Source: Epiperipatus broadwayi (lineage: Eukaryota; Onychophora; Udeonychophora; Euonychophora; Peripatidae). From it: a DNA stretch of 64,000 nt. How positions within the stretch are numbered: position 1 is the stretch's first letter; each line of letters opens with the position of its first letter. Location of the stretch: assembly GCA_028023455.1 (NCBI GenBank), contig JAQFVV010012434.1:6540264-6604263 (forward strand), read 5' to 3'. Of the stretch, positions 24,181 through 37,130 are shown piece after piece. The position numbers were made by a program, and so were the translations under genes. The notes beneath the pieces were generated by a model, which had not been told where the DNA came from, searched no databases, and saw only the letters and a program-made list of their open reading frames with translations.

Positions 24181-24634
24181 CATTAATGCAGGGGTGGGCA
24201 ATTGTTTTGGCTCGGGGGCCATATCAGGAGACACTTTGTGGAAGTGAAGGTTAGCTGAGGGCCACACCATTTTTCATGACACAATAAAGACACTGCTTTA
24301 TTCCCTATATTACCAAAGAAATATTTGTTTATCCATTCCTCATTAAACACACAACATTCATCACCGATTTTACATTTTTTCAGAGAGTTCATGGCTTCAC
24401 TAAAGTTGGAAATGTATATATTTGCTAATGCCAAGACAAAATTGAAATTAACCAGATCAATTGGAAAAGCACTGCACATGTGCATTGATGTGGCTATCCT
24501 AGTGGAAAATATGAGATGAATCTTCGGTCGTGCATGAGAAGGAAAACTCAGTTCAAGGCAGATTTTTCTGATCATCTTGGTGGGCCGTATAAAAACTCTT
24601 AGTAGGCCATTATTTGCCCACCCCTGCATTAATG
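24181..24634. mobile_element. hAT-type MITE with perfect 8-bp target duplication
   Basis: The element 24189-24626 (438 bp) starts CAGGGGTGGGCAA and ends with the exact reverse complement TTGCCCACCCCTG. CATTAATG stands on both outer sides (24181-24188 and 24627-24634). CAGGGGTG-type termini with 8-bp duplications are the mark of hAT transposons. The interior has no transposase motif. The minus-strand 148-residue ORF starts inside the right terminal repeat and is probably fortuitous. A non-autonomous element, most likely moved in trans. Confidence 0.93.
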
Positions 24635-25655
24635 CATATCATAGTGAATTGGATGATGCTTACTCAATTTCAAAAACTAACTCGGATGATATATTACAAA
24701 TGAAAAAGCTATGTTGAAATCTATAAAATTTCATTTTAAAATTTTAATATTCAACCACTTGTATGATATTTCCTACATTATTCTATTCTTTTGATATTTT
24801 TTTGTTATTTATTAAAATATAAAACTGAACATCAATATTAAAATTATCCTGCACATATGTTTTAACATAGTAAATGAAAATTGTTAAATTAATATCTATT
24901 GATGTAATTTTTTAGTTTCAGTAGCAGAATTTGCATTTTTATATATTTTTAATTACAAGACCTCATGTGTTAGTAATTAGTCTACCTATATCCTTGTCTA
25001 TCTCAAATTATGGATAAGCTTAGTTTTTTTTCAGATACTAAATAAATACCAAGCTATTATTATCTAGAAGGTAAAAGCCTCAGATTTATCTGTGTTGTTC
25101 AAGTGAGTATCACTGCTTCAACTGTAAAAACAAATATGATTTTGTGACTTTCATCACTGAAAATGGTGGGTGGGTGAAAAAGCATACTATTATAGATGCA
25201 AACCCAATGGTTTGCTTTTAACTTTTATTATGTGTTTGCTGGCTGCATTTTGTTTATATATGTATATCGAATAGACTTAGAATAATGTATATGAAATTCA
25301 AACAAACATATCTCCCTAAGCTATGGATAAATAATACTCATATCAACAAACCATAAACAATAGAGTGAATTATCTATTTTTTATGCTTTCTTTTTATAAG
25401 CTTTTGTTTGCTACAATTCTGAAAATAAAGAGGGAAAATTATATGTTAGCCTGATTTAAAAATGGCAAAAACATTTCAGAAACACAATTGTACAAATTAG
25501 GATAGAAATAATCTTATTTTTAATAATCTCTCTCTCTATAACCTTAATTAAATATCAGTCTGTAAATATAAATATCAAATAAGTATAACAACATATGTTA
25601 AATTCAAATGGAAGTAAAGTAACTCCCTTGTAAGCTATGGATAAATAAACTGATA
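24635..25655. other. Non-coding stretch
   Basis: No gene or shared repeat seen. AT-rich with short simple repeats. Confidence 0.45.
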
Positions 25656-26290
25656 TTTTATCATCATCATCGTCAACCATTATCATTCCACTGCAGCATG
25701 AAGGTCTCTCCAAGTTCAATTCATCTTCTCTGATTTCTAGCCTCTCTTCTTCACGTCATCCCTGCACACTTTTTTATTTCATCCATTCATATCAGATGTG
25801 ATCTCATTCTGGGTCTTTTACAATCTTTTGGAATCCTGTTTAAGGTTTCAGTTGTCCATCTATTATTATCTCTTCTAACAATATCTCCATCCCAATTCCA
25901 CTCTTTTAATTCTTTCAACAATAATCAGCAACACCTGTTTGTTCTATTACCATTACATTTTCAATCTCTTCTTGTTACTTCTAATCTACATCTTTCCATA
26001 CTTTGAGTAATCTGAAGTTTCTGTATTACTCTTCTATTAAGTGTCCAAGTCTTAGATCCATAAGTAAGAACTGATAAATCACATTTATTAAAAATCTTCC
26101 TTTTCAAAAACATAGATATATTTCTTTTTAATATTAAGTTATTTCTACCCAAAGCATTTCAACCAAGTTTAATTTTATGATTAATTTCTTTCATTATATT
26201 TCCATATGTACTAATAATCTGACCAAGATATTTGTAGTTGTTAACTTCTTCCAACTCATCATAATCAAATTATATTTTCATCTTTTGAGA
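25656..26290 (-). mobile_element. RTE LINE 3' fragment
   Basis: Minus-strand copy of the RTE family, starting with catcatcatcgtcaacc and collinear with copy B at 60762-61400. It carries the RT C-terminus; the open piece at 25961-26152 includes LTYGSKTWTLNRR, matching copy B. Frameshifts and a deletion near 25850-25920 disrupt it. Truncated at its 5' end near 26290. Confidence 0.85.
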
Positions 26291-26885
26291 AAATCTATTG
26301 AAAAAAAAATAAAGCTTTCTTGAAAACTACCTGAAAAATAATCAAGCTTCTTGTGGTTTTTAAACAAGGCCTATCAGATACCAGGAGAATGTATTAATTA
26401 CTCAAAATACTGTTAGTCACTATAGCTAATGTCATATTTTTATTTATATGTATATATGTCCATGGAAAACTTTGTAATGTAATGATTAATGTGTCAGCAT
26501 GCCATGTATATGATTTGAGGCTTGAATCCAGATAGTAAATTCATTTTTTTAATGCTATAATTAAAGATTTTCAAACATGATTTGGTTCATAATAACCAAT
26601 AAAATTAGAAATACAATTATGATAAATGGTTATTAATTTTAACTAGAAAGTAAAACAAAAAATTTGAGGTTTAACGACTTAGTGAGTAGCTTTTATTTAA
26701 TGTTTTTTTTTTGTGTGTGAAGAAAACTAAAAATGTTTTTGACCCATAGTGGGCTAATTATTGTTATTTTATCTACTTACTGATGTCTATTTCTTTCTAT
26801 ATACATTTTTTTAATGTTAGAATTAAATAAAATTGTAGTAAGCTTTAATCACACTACTCATTCATCTTTGAAATTTTGTCTCATC
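26291..26885. other. Non-coding stretch between two LINE remnants
   Basis: AT-rich; nothing recognisable. Confidence 0.45.
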
Positions 26886-27467
26886 TTTTTTGTATGTGAT
26901 GTGATGCTCTGTGAATTCTTATACAGAGTCAGGAATCTTGCAGCAACTATGCCCAGAGAAACTCATTCGCCACTTTGACTTCCCTTTCCATTCACCACCC
27001 TAAGTTTTTCCATATTCTTCTTTATCCTGCTCCATTCCATTTCCACAACATAATCTTTGTCAACTCCATGGACTTTATATCTGATCCCCCTTTGTCTTTT
27101 CCCAAACCCATCATAAAAACCAATAAGCCACTTTCTGTATAATCACTTTGTTTACATTTATTTTTCCATTACTTGTACCCTTTCTGCTTTCAGGCATTTA
27201 CATTTAATGATGCCTAATATTTTCTACAACTTCCTTGCACAACTTGTAGACTAAATCACCCATATTTTTCCATTTATGAGCATATTCCCTTGTTGCTAAA
27301 GATTCCATTCAAACCTTAAACAGTAAACTACTTTTTTTGCTATTATCATAAATTAACTTGCACCCAATATTCTGTTTACTTCTATAAATATTTAAATTCT
27401 TTTTACTCTCCATAACAACTCTCTATTTTTTATTAATGCATCTATTCTTCTATCCCATTCCTTAACA

Positions 27468-29196
27468 CTATATCATTCTAACACAATCATCCCACCTTTT
27501 GAATAAGTATACTGACATAAAGTATTTATCCAAATCTTCTGCATATTCCATTATCTTTCTCACCCATCTTGTTGCCCACTCATTATTCATAACCCAATTA
27601 AATACTATTTTGGCTGTTCTTTTATTATCTATAAATTGCAATCTACTGAATATTTTCATTTTGCTTTTTGCATCTCTCATAAATACTTGACCATCCCATT
27701 TCTCCTTGAATTGTCTCCTTTGACACCCACACTTCTGCATCTAATGCATGTCTTCCTACTTCTCTTTATATTTTTCTAAGGAATCTAATACCCCTTTACT
27801 ACTGCCATTCCCATATAATTCTAGCTACATCATATTTATTATATGAGAACACTGTTAATTTCTTTATCAACCCCTTTCTTTTCTTTGCTTCATTTATCAA
27901 TTTTTTCTCCCATTCATCCAAACAATTTTGCTGATTACTTAAGACAATTCCCAGATAGTTATATTTATTCACCATACTTAACTTTATATCCCCCAATAAA
28001 AATTTTTTGTCTTCTCTCTTCCCAGTATTAATCATCATTACTTTCGATTTTTCTTCATTAAATTTAATCCATATCTTTTTATCTATCTTTGTGCATGTCC
28101 TCAGCATAACTTTCATATCTTCCTTTCTTTGTGCACACAAAAGACATCCACAAGTAAAAGACCCAACAATGTATATACTTTCTTGCCACCTATTAATGGT
28201 ATCTTTACCCCTCTTCCTACTCTTACTATTGCTCTCTCCATTTCTATCAAATACAACAAAACAAATAGATGACAAAAGGACATCCCTTAGTCCTATCCCA
28301 CTTTTTTCTTTAACTGATTTTATATTCCTTAATTGATATGTATAGTAATTATTTTCATATAATTTCTTAATAATATCCACTAAAGCTCCATCCATTCCCA
28401 AATTTACTTAACTTACCCATAATGTATTTCTATTTACTCTATCATATGCCTTCTCTATATTTATAAAAACCATATATAACTGCCTACCTGTATTCTTACT
28501 CATATCCATAAGTTGTGTAACTACAAATAAACTATCTCCTATACACCTATCTAATCTAAAACCTCCTTGTATTTCCCCCACTACATTATTCCCTTCCATC
28601 CATTTTACAACTCTTCTAGCCACCATATATGAGAAAACTTTATATAAAACTGATGTTACCACTATTGGTCTATAATTATTCAACTTTCTATGATCCTTAC
28701 CTTTCCTTTTAAATAATAACCTTACTCTTGTATTACTCCAACTACTCAGAAAATCTTTCTTCTGTCCCATCTTATTGAAACATGATAATAATTTTAATTT
28801 TTCCCTATGCCCTAAATTCATTACCATCTCTGCTGCCCATTCATCCAAAACTCTTGCCTTTCCACCTTTCAATTTCTTACCTGCCTCATTCAGTTCATTT
28901 TCTGTAAATTGTATATTCTCATTACTATATGCTCTCATGTTTGCTTTCTTTCTGTCCTTCACATTTAGCATCTTTTCTAAATTCATTTCATAATTGTTTA
29001 AGATTATTTCCAATTCTTCTCTAGAGCTACAGTCTATTCCTTCATCATCTAGTAATACTATTTCTCTCTCCCCTATATTCCTTCTTTTAATGTATTCCCC
29101 AAATTTTTTACTTCCATCTCTTCCACTTTTATTAATATCTTCCAACAGTTTACTATTCAATTTCATTTTATCTCTATAATTATCTATTTTAGCCAA
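27468..29196 (-). pseudogene. CR1-type ORF2 reverse transcriptase, copy A
   Basis: 28408-29196 (262 residues) includes NNYRPIVVTSVLYKVFSYMV, the GEIQGGFRLDRC block and motif A FINIEKAYDRVNR. 27799-28401 continues in another frame with KSGIGLRDVLLSSICF (motif B region) and a motif C region degraded to GSFTCGCLLCA, where FADD would be expected. LGDIKLSMVNKYNYLGIVLS marks the thumb. 27468-27740 holds the cysteine-poor C-terminus. Not functional. Confidence 0.82.
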
Positions 29197-29518
29197 CTTT
29201 TTTTCTAAGTATTTTTTTTATTCTTAAGAGCACACTTATATTCTCTGCATGCTTTCCCCCCTCTCTTTTATACTTTTACTAACTCTTTCTTTCCTATTAC
29301 TCTTATTTATTCTGAATATTCTCACCTAAAACACTATTTTCCACTCTTTCTATTTCATCACACCAGTCCTTATACTCACCCCCAACCAATTCTTCCATGG
29401 TTTCTTCAACTTTTATTTTATACTCTTCTAACTTATTTTTATTATTCACTCTCCATTCACATCTTTCACTATTCTTTCTACTTTTATTACTATTTTTTTA
29501 TCACATTACTAACCATTT

Positions 29519-30584
29519 CTATTCTAAAGAAGTTATGATCACTATTACATACTCTCCATTATCAAATACCTTAATTTTCCGTACTTTATTCATTCCTTCT
29601 TTCTCTACTAATATATAATCTATATATTGAAATATATTATTTTTTGACCATTTGTCTTGTCCCTCATAAATATTCAATAAATTTCTGATGCTCAAATTCA
29701 CTCTCTGACAAAAACTCTTCAAAAGCTGTCCATTCTTATAAACTTACATAATCAATTTCTTCAATATGCCCATTCCATATCTCCTATACCATTATTCTCT
29801 TACTCTTTTCTTTGAAACTGTATATCGTTAACTAAGCATTCATATATGCTACAGTTCCACTCCATTATAGTTTGACTATCTCCAATGGCCATATACACTA
29901 CAGTCACCATCCATTCTTGTCTTCCTAATCTTATCTCAAACCACAAATGTTCTTGACATTTAACAGTATTTAAATATTTTTTGACATAACTTCTATACCA
30001 CCGAAGATATCACTTGTTGAAAATACAATCACAAAAATAATTAATGATAAATTAATAGCAAAACTACATTAAAAATATAATGATTTAAAGAAAAAGCATA
30101 ATGCAAAAGAAAAAACAAACAAACAAACAGAAGATTATACAGATGAAATAACTTATTTCTGCTGGTGATTTTACTCCATAATTTCAGTGACATAAATCCT
30201 TTCCTTTTTCTTTTCTATTTATACCTTGACATACCAAGTCTTCCAGGATAGGTTCTTCTTCTCTTAGATGTGTTTCCACTACTGCTAATACCTCAAGCTC
30301 TTCATTTTTAATTGCTTTGTTTAATTCCAGCCACTTTTCTGGTTTCCTACCACCTTTCACATTCAAATACCCATCATTAATAATTTCTTCTTTCCTAACT
30401 ACTCTTTTATAAATTCTTTTGATTCTTTCCTCTCCATTACATTTATAAATAACTTGCTTACCATTAATTTTGCAGACCATTCTTTCTCCACATCTACATT
30501 TATATCTAAATCAGCTACTCTTTGATTATTACTTACATCCTGTCCATTCGTCTTTCTGATAACACTGCCACTTAACCCCCCCAT
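29519..30584 (-). pseudogene. CR1-type ORF2 N-terminus: APE endonuclease, copy A
   Basis: The piece 30184-30480 contains YLNVKGGRKPEKWLELNKAI and LAVVETHLREEE, matching the N-terminal strand and the catalytic Glu (ETH) of APE-type endonucleases. The piece 29519-29722 contains FQYIDYILVEKEG, the IDYIL block near the end of the fold; the expected SDH motif is degraded to a VIVIITS stretch. The middle is too eroded to follow. The enzyme would nick target DNA to prime reverse transcription. Confidence 0.72.
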
Positions 30585-30637
30585 AAGTTTCCCAAACTAC
30601 ATTCTTTATAAATCAAAGTTCCTAAAACTTCACTTCC

Positions 30638-31571
30638 TTATTTTTCTAAATGCAAACCATCTTTACTATATAACTTCCTCTTTCCAATAAAAAAATCCTG
30701 TACATCCATAAACATGACATCATTTCTCTCACACAATTTTTTCAATCTCTCATTTATAGAACATGCTTTATCTAACACATACCTCTTGTCAAATCTTGGT
30801 AATAATTCAACTATTCCTACTCTTTCTTTAATCTTACACAAATTCCTAATCAATTCTATGTACTTAATAATTACTTTCTCTGATGGTTCTGACAAATTAT
30901 TATTTATCTATTTCCTTGCTTGTTTACTTTATCTGTAACATACCTAATTCCAGCTGCAGGCAAACATACTATTACATATCTGTTTCTATCTTTCCTTGCA
31001 ATTATATCTCCACATTCTCTAATTAATGAATCTGTTATCAATACTGTCTCATAGTCTACTTTCTCTGTTTCATCTGTAACATTCTCTACCACCTTCTGGA
31101 CTTCCTTATCTACTTCTTCGTCATCATTACTATTCAATAATTCCTTCATCTGCTCACACTTTGTCTCTACTGATTTTAATTTTGCTTTTACATCCTTTAC
31201 CTCTTCCTCTATTTTACTTATTCTTTGGCTAACCATTTCCATTTCACTACTAATTTTTCCACCCATATCTCCTGTCACTCCACTACAACCATACTCTATC
31301 CTATCTTCTTCAACATATTTTGCTTCATTTCTCCTGACTTTCTATTTAAACTATCTACACTTAGAAACACTTTTACCTCCTTTATCATATTTACATATTG
31401 TCTACATAACCATAAACCTGTTACATCCTTCCTAGTCTTATTTAAATATTTCAAGTGATAAACTTCATCACATACAGTACATTCTACTACAACATGCCTA
31501 ATTTCTTTCTGACCATTATATATGCATTGTGGAGTACAAATGCAATCCATATTCCTTATTTTCCAAATCAC
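30638..31571 (-). pseudogene. CR1-type ORF1, copy A: PHD-like, coiled coil, SGNH-like
   Basis: The first segment (31296-31571) has a PHD-like pattern: CICTPQC, then VECTVCDEVYHLKYL and GLWLCRQYV, with some zinc ligands replaced (Tyr and Gln where Cys is expected). A coiled coil follows (ISKIEEEVKDVKAKLKSVE, about 31160-31220). The SGNH-like part has LITDSLIRECGD (block I), LPAAGIRYVTDKV, and near 30650 KRKLYSKDGLHLEK, the Asp-His block. In CR1 LINEs this protein is thought to bind RNA or chromatin and to carry an esterase fold. Frame breaks near 31290 and 30900. Confidence 0.72.
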
Positions 31572-32019
31572 CTACTCTGTATTTGACTTTATATTTCCTT
31601 TCCTACTCTTCAAACTTCTTTGCATGGAAGTATAAAAACTTTACTTTCTTTCAATGCCAATCAATCAATTACCATGAATTTTCTGACCATATGCCTTCAA
31701 AGTATTTTTTTTCTCAAATAAATCACTCTCTTTCTTAAATTAAAAAAAAATTTTTAGTAGAAAACTTATTAAAAAAACCATCTAAACTTACATACAACTT
31801 AGTTATAAAATATCCTTACATTACCACACATTCAACAAAATACTTTTTTTAAATTTCAATATTTAAAATGGTGAACAAATATTTTCTAAACGTTAACAAT
31901 TCCCGATCTTTCTAAATTTAATTACAACTATTTCTCATAATCACAATTTTTTATCCATGATCTCAGATGATTAATTGCATAAAAAAATAAAAAAGTTTTA
32001 CTTAGCCAGCACAGCAAAG

Positions 32020-32480
32020 CAGCTAATTTAGCAAACTCTCTATAAATTAATGTCATCCAGAGCAAGCCTTAGTAATCAATGAATGTAAAAATATTTGTGC
32101 ATAAAATCCCTATCAAGTGTGTTACTCATCCAATATCCCCAAACTAGTTTCTATCTTGTGGCTTTCATCAGTAACGAGGCATGAATCTGAAACCACTGCA
32201 CCTAGATGTTAGGTTCTAATGCAATCCTCCAGGAGCCATCTTTTACCTATTTACTTAACTATAAAGCTATGAGCCCAAGATAAAAACATTGCATTTTCAA
32301 TCCAAGGTCATCTGCTTGAATAGTCATATAGATCTGAACCCAATTCAATATCTATACATTTTGGTGCCATTCATTTTTTAAAAACCACATTCACCGTTAT
32401 TTTAGAAGCAGGATTGGTATATAACTGTCAAAACATCATATGATCACCATTTCCTATGCTTATACAAGCTGTGAACAGTA
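32020..32480. repeat. MITE-like repeat next to LINE copy A (head-to-tail unit)
   Basis: This 460-bp block shows the same order of words as the TTAA-MITE interior at 3300-3700: taatcaatg, aaaatccc, actcatccaatatcccc, cactgcacctagat, ctatgagcc, attttggtg. Its ends differ: agcaaactctc at the left and ttatacaagctgt at the right, and no TTAA junction is seen. It is a sister subfamily of the element at 3255. It lies exactly between the 5' end of LINE copy A and the 3' end of copy B. Confidence 0.65.
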
Positions 32481-33695
32481 TATGATGCAATGCACTATGG
32501 CTTCTCATTTTATGGAGTCAGAAATCTTTAAACCATGATGCCTAGAAAAACCTGTTAGCCACCTTACCTTCCTTTTCCATTCCCCAACCTATGCTTTTCC
32601 CATATTCTTCTTTATCTTGCTCCATCTCATATTCACAACATTATCTTTATCCATTCTATGGCTTTTATATCTAAATTCTCACATATCTTTTTCCAAACCC
32701 AACGTAAAAACCAAGAACCCACTTCCTGCATAATCACTATTTATATTTATTCTCCCACAACTTCATTATTAGTACTCTTTCTATTTGTAAGCATTTACAT
32801 TCAATTAACAGATGCTTAATATTTTCCATATCTTTTTTATATAACTTGCAAACTAAATCACCCTCATTTCTCCATTTATGTGTATATTTCCTTGTTGCTA
32901 ACAATCCTATTTGAGCCTTAAACAGTAAACTACTTTCCTTGCTATTATAAATTAGCTCACATACAATATTCTGTTTACTTCAATAGATATTTAAACTGAT
33001 TTTATTCTCCATACTACTTCTCCATCTTTGAACTTCCTATTTTTTATTAATGCATCTATTGTTCTATTCCATTTTTTGTCACTATAACTTCAATAATTCT
33101 CTTAACACAATCAGCCCACTTTTTGTATAAGTATACTGACATAAAGACTTTATCAAAAATTCTGAATACCATTCTACCTTTCTCATCCATTTTATTGCCT
33201 ATCATTTACTCATAATCCAATTAAATACTATTTTTGCTATTTTCTTATCCATAAATTGCAATCTACTGAACATTTTTATTTTGCTTTTTCCATCTCTTAT
33301 ATAAAAACGTGACTATCCCATTTCTCCTTGAATCATCTCCTTTGCTGTTCACACATCTGCATCTTATGAATATCTTCCTACTTTTCTCTGTACTTTTTCT
33401 AAGTAATCCAACATCCCTTTATTAATACATAATCATTGTTTTCATAATTTAACCCAGCTACAGCCATTCCATTCCTTACAATTTCTGCTACATCATATTT
33501 ATTATATGAAAACACTGTTAATTTCTTTATTAGTCCCTTTCTTTTCTTTGCTTAATTTATCAATTTTTTCTCCCATTCAGCCAATCAATTTCTCTGATTA
33601 TTTAAGATGATTCCCAAATATTTACACTTATTAACCACATTTAATTGTATATCCGCTAATAAAAAAGATTTTTTTCTCTTTTCCAGCATTTATCA

Positions 33696-34651
33696 TCATA
33701 CTTTTGATTTTACTTCACTAATTTTAATCCCCATCTCTTTATCCACACTTACACACATCTTCAGCATAACTTTAATATCTTCTCTACTTTCTATGCACAA
33801 GAAAATGTCGGCAAATAAAAGACCTGATAATATATACAATCTCTTGCCTTTTATTAATGGTATCTCAACCACTCTTTCTAGTTGTTCTATTACTCTCTCC
33901 ATTTCTCTCAAATATAACAAAAACAAAATATTTGTAACATAGGGCATCCTTGCCTTAGTCCCACCACACTTTTAACCTTAAATTATTCTATATTTCATAA
34001 TTGATACATATAGTAATTATTTTCATACAGTTTCTTAATAAGATGCACTAAAGCTCCATTCATTCCCAAATTTACTAAACCTACTCATAATTTATTTTTA
34101 TTTACTCTATCAGATGCTTTCTCTATATCTATAAAGACCATATATAAGTTTCTACCTGTATTTCTATTCATATCTATAAGTTGTGTAACTACAAATAAGC
34201 TATCTCCTATATCCCTATCCAATCAAAAACTTCCTTGCATTTCTCCCTCTATATTATTTTATTCCATTCATTTTCCCACCTTCCATCAACCATATATGGA
34301 AAAACTTTATATAACACTGACATGACTGCTATCAGTCTATATAATTCTTTAACTCTCTATGATCCTTACTCTTTTCTTTAAATAATAGCTTTACTCTTGT
34401 ATTATTCCAGCTATCTGAAAATTCTTTCATCTGTGTCATCTTACCAAAACATGATAATAGATTTAATTTGTACTATTTCCTAAATTCATTACCTTCTCTG
34501 CTGCCCATTCATCTAAACCTCTTGCTTTTCCACTTTTCCATTTCTTCCCTGCCTCATTAAATTCATTCTCTGTGAACCTAATATTTCCATTAATATATTT
34601 TATGTTTGTTATCATTCTGTTCTTCACATCTAACATCTTTTCTATATCCAT
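33696..34651 (-). pseudogene. CR1-type ORF2 reverse transcriptase pieces, copy B
   Basis: 34463-34651 encodes the start of the RT region (FTENEFNEAGKKWKSGKARG), nearly the same as copy A. 33696-33947 contains SGLLFADIFLCIESREDIK, the catalytic FADD box reduced to FAD-I, so the second catalytic Asp is missing. Between them, several frameshifts interrupt the palm. The endonuclease region upstream (34652-36050) is too eroded to delimit, though the GEN-rich linker near 34918-35118 matches the spacer of copy A. Confidence 0.72.
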
Positions 34652-36165
34652 TACATACTTATTTAAGATTGTTTACATACTTATTTAAGATTGTCTCTAA
34701 TTATTCTCTAGAACTTACCTTTTTTTCCTCAACATTTAATAATACTATTTCTTTCTCCCTTACATTCCTTCATTTAATATATTTCCAAATTTTTTTTACT
34801 CCCATCTCTTCCACTTTTATTAATATTCTCCAATAATTTACTATTTAATTTCATTCTCTCTCTATAATTATCTATTTTAACCAATTTCTTTTTTTAAAAT
34901 CGTTTTCCCATTTAATATTAACATTTTTTTTCACTGTTTTTGTTTTTAATTGCACATTTATATTCTCTGCATGCTTTCCCCCTCTCTTTTACACTTTTAC
35001 TAACTCTCACTTTTTTATTATTTTTATTATTCTGAATATTCTCACCTAAAACTCTATTTGCCACTTTTTCTACTTCACTACACCATTCCTTATATTCATT
35101 TTCATCAATCTCTTCCATAATTTCTTCTTCTTTTATTTTACATTCTTCTAACTCTTATCATTTATTCTTCATCCACATCTTTCATTATCCTTTCTAACTT
35201 TATTACTATTTTCCATCACATTACTAACTATTTCTGTTATAAAAAAATTATGATCACTATTACCCATTTTCTTTTCATTATCACTCTAATTTTCCATACT
35301 TTATTCATTCCCTCTTTCTGTAACAATACATAATCTATTCTGTAAAATACATTATTTCAAGACAATGTGTATTTCCCCTCATAAATATTTAATACATTTT
35401 CTATGCTCAAATTCATTCTCTGACAAAAAAAAAATTCAAAAGCTATTAATTCTTGTTATCCACATCAACAATTTCTTCAATATGTCCATTGATATCCCTT
35501 ATACCCATTATTTTCTCCCCCTTTTTTGAACCTCTGTATATACTTAATTAGGCATTCATATATGCTATGGTTCCATTCCATTATGGTTTGACTATCTCCA
35601 GTGGCCATATACACTCTAGCCACCATCTATTCTCATCTTCCTAACTTTATCACAAACTACAACTGTTCTTGATACTTAACATTATTTAAATATTTTTTTG
35701 ATATAACTCCTACACCACCACTCTTTTCTATTTATACCTTGCCAAACCACATCTTACAGTGTACATTCTTCTCTTAGATGTGTTTACATTATTGCTAATC
35801 CCTCAAGTCTTTGTTTTTAACTGCTTTGTTCAATTCCAGCCACTTTTCTGGTCTCCTACCACCTTGCATATTCAAATATACAATTTTAACAATTTCTTTT
35901 TTTAATTATTTTTTTATAAATTCTTTTGACTCTTTCTTCTCTACTACATCTGTAATTATCTTATAATTAGTTTTACAAACCCATTTCCTCTCCACACCTA
36001 CATTTATATCTCTATCAGCTAACCTTTGTTTACTTCTTACATTCTGTCCATTCTTAACCTTTCTTTGATAATACTGTAACTTAAAACCTTACTCCCCTTT
36101 ACAAGTTTCCTGAAATATAATATTTTTTATAAATCAAATCCTTAATGCTTCACTTCCTTGTTTTT

Positions 36166-37130
36166 CTAAGTGCAATCCATCTGTATTACATAATTTCCTC
36201 TTACTAATAAAAAAATCCACACATCCATAAACATAACATCATTTCTTTTACATAATTTTTTCAATCTCTTATTTATAGAACATGCCATATCTAACATATA
36301 CTTATTGTTAAAACTTGGTAGTAGTCTACCTATGTCTATGCTTTTAATCTTATTCAAGTAACTATTAATACTTTGTACTCATCCATTACTCTCTCCAATG
36401 GCTCTGACAAATTATTTGTTTCTACCATAATATAAACATCTCTACTCCCTTGTTTCTTTACCTTATCTGTAACATCTCTAATTCTAGCTCCAGGCAAATG
36501 TACTTTTAAATACCTATTTTTATTTTCCCTTGAAATTACATCTCCACATCCTCTAATTAGCAAGTCCCTATCAAAAGTGTCTCATAGTTTATTTTCTTAC
36601 TCCATCTGTAACATTCTCTTCCATCTTCTGGACTTTTTTGTCTAGTTGTTCTTTATCGTTTTTATTCATTAATTTCTTAATCTGTTCACACTTAATGTGT
36701 AACAATTTCAATTTTACTTCTATATTCTTTTCCTCTTACTTATTTTTTGACTAACTATCTCCATTGCATTACTTATTTTGTCATTAATATCTCTTGTCAC
36801 TTTACTAAATACATACTCTATTCTATCTTTCTTAAGTACATTTTCTCCATTTCTCCTGTTTTTCTTTAAACTTTCTATATTTAGAAACCATTTTTCCACC
36901 TTGTTTATCACATTTATACATAATCTACACAATCATACATCTGTTACATTCTTGCTAGCCTTGTTCAAGTATTTGAAATGAAAAACCTTATCACATATGG
37001 TACACTCTACCAAAACATGCTTAATTTCCCTATGACAAATATATATATATATATATATATTGTCGGATACAAATGCAATATATATATTGTCGGATACAAA
37101 TGCAATCCATATTTTCTTATTTTTCAATTA
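36166..37130 (-). pseudogene. CR1-type ORF1 pieces, copy B
   Basis: The SGNH-like part is better preserved here: LIRGCGDVISRENKNRYL, LPGARIRDVTDKVKKQG and VETNNLSEPLERV (36354-36563), then RLKKLCKRNDVMFMDVW (36166-36357), where the terminal Asp-His block is lost. Upstream, 36720-36932 retains the coiled-coil region, and a short PHD-like remnant (VECTICDKVFHFKYL) lies at about 36960-37010. A TA-repeat expansion near 37036-37085 interrupts the region. Confidence 0.7.

Larger units (their letters stand above)
26886..31960 (-). mobile_element. CR1-type LINE, copy A (about 5 kb, degenerate)
   Basis: On the minus strand the order is: 5' leader (to about 31960), ORF1 with a PHD-like finger, a coiled coil and an SGNH-esterase-like domain, then ORF2 with APE-type endonuclease and RT, then a 3' region ending near 26886. 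This layout is known for CR1-clade LINEs. The copy shows many frameshifts and stops. Its strand is pyrimidine-rich on plus, which produces many long false plus-strand ORFs. Copy B at 32481-37515 is collinear. Confidence 0.8.

Noticed and set aside
24183-24629. 148-residue ORF inside the hAT MITE as a transposase fragment
   Set aside because: It starts inside the terminal repeat and shows no hAT dimerisation, zinc-finger or catalytic motif.
28007-29618. Long plus-strand ORFs across the CR1-type LINEs (for example 28007-28336)
   Set aside because: They are antisense shadows of the minus-strand RT; their Ser/Leu/Phe-rich translations reflect the complement of Lys/Glu/Asn-rich coding sequence.
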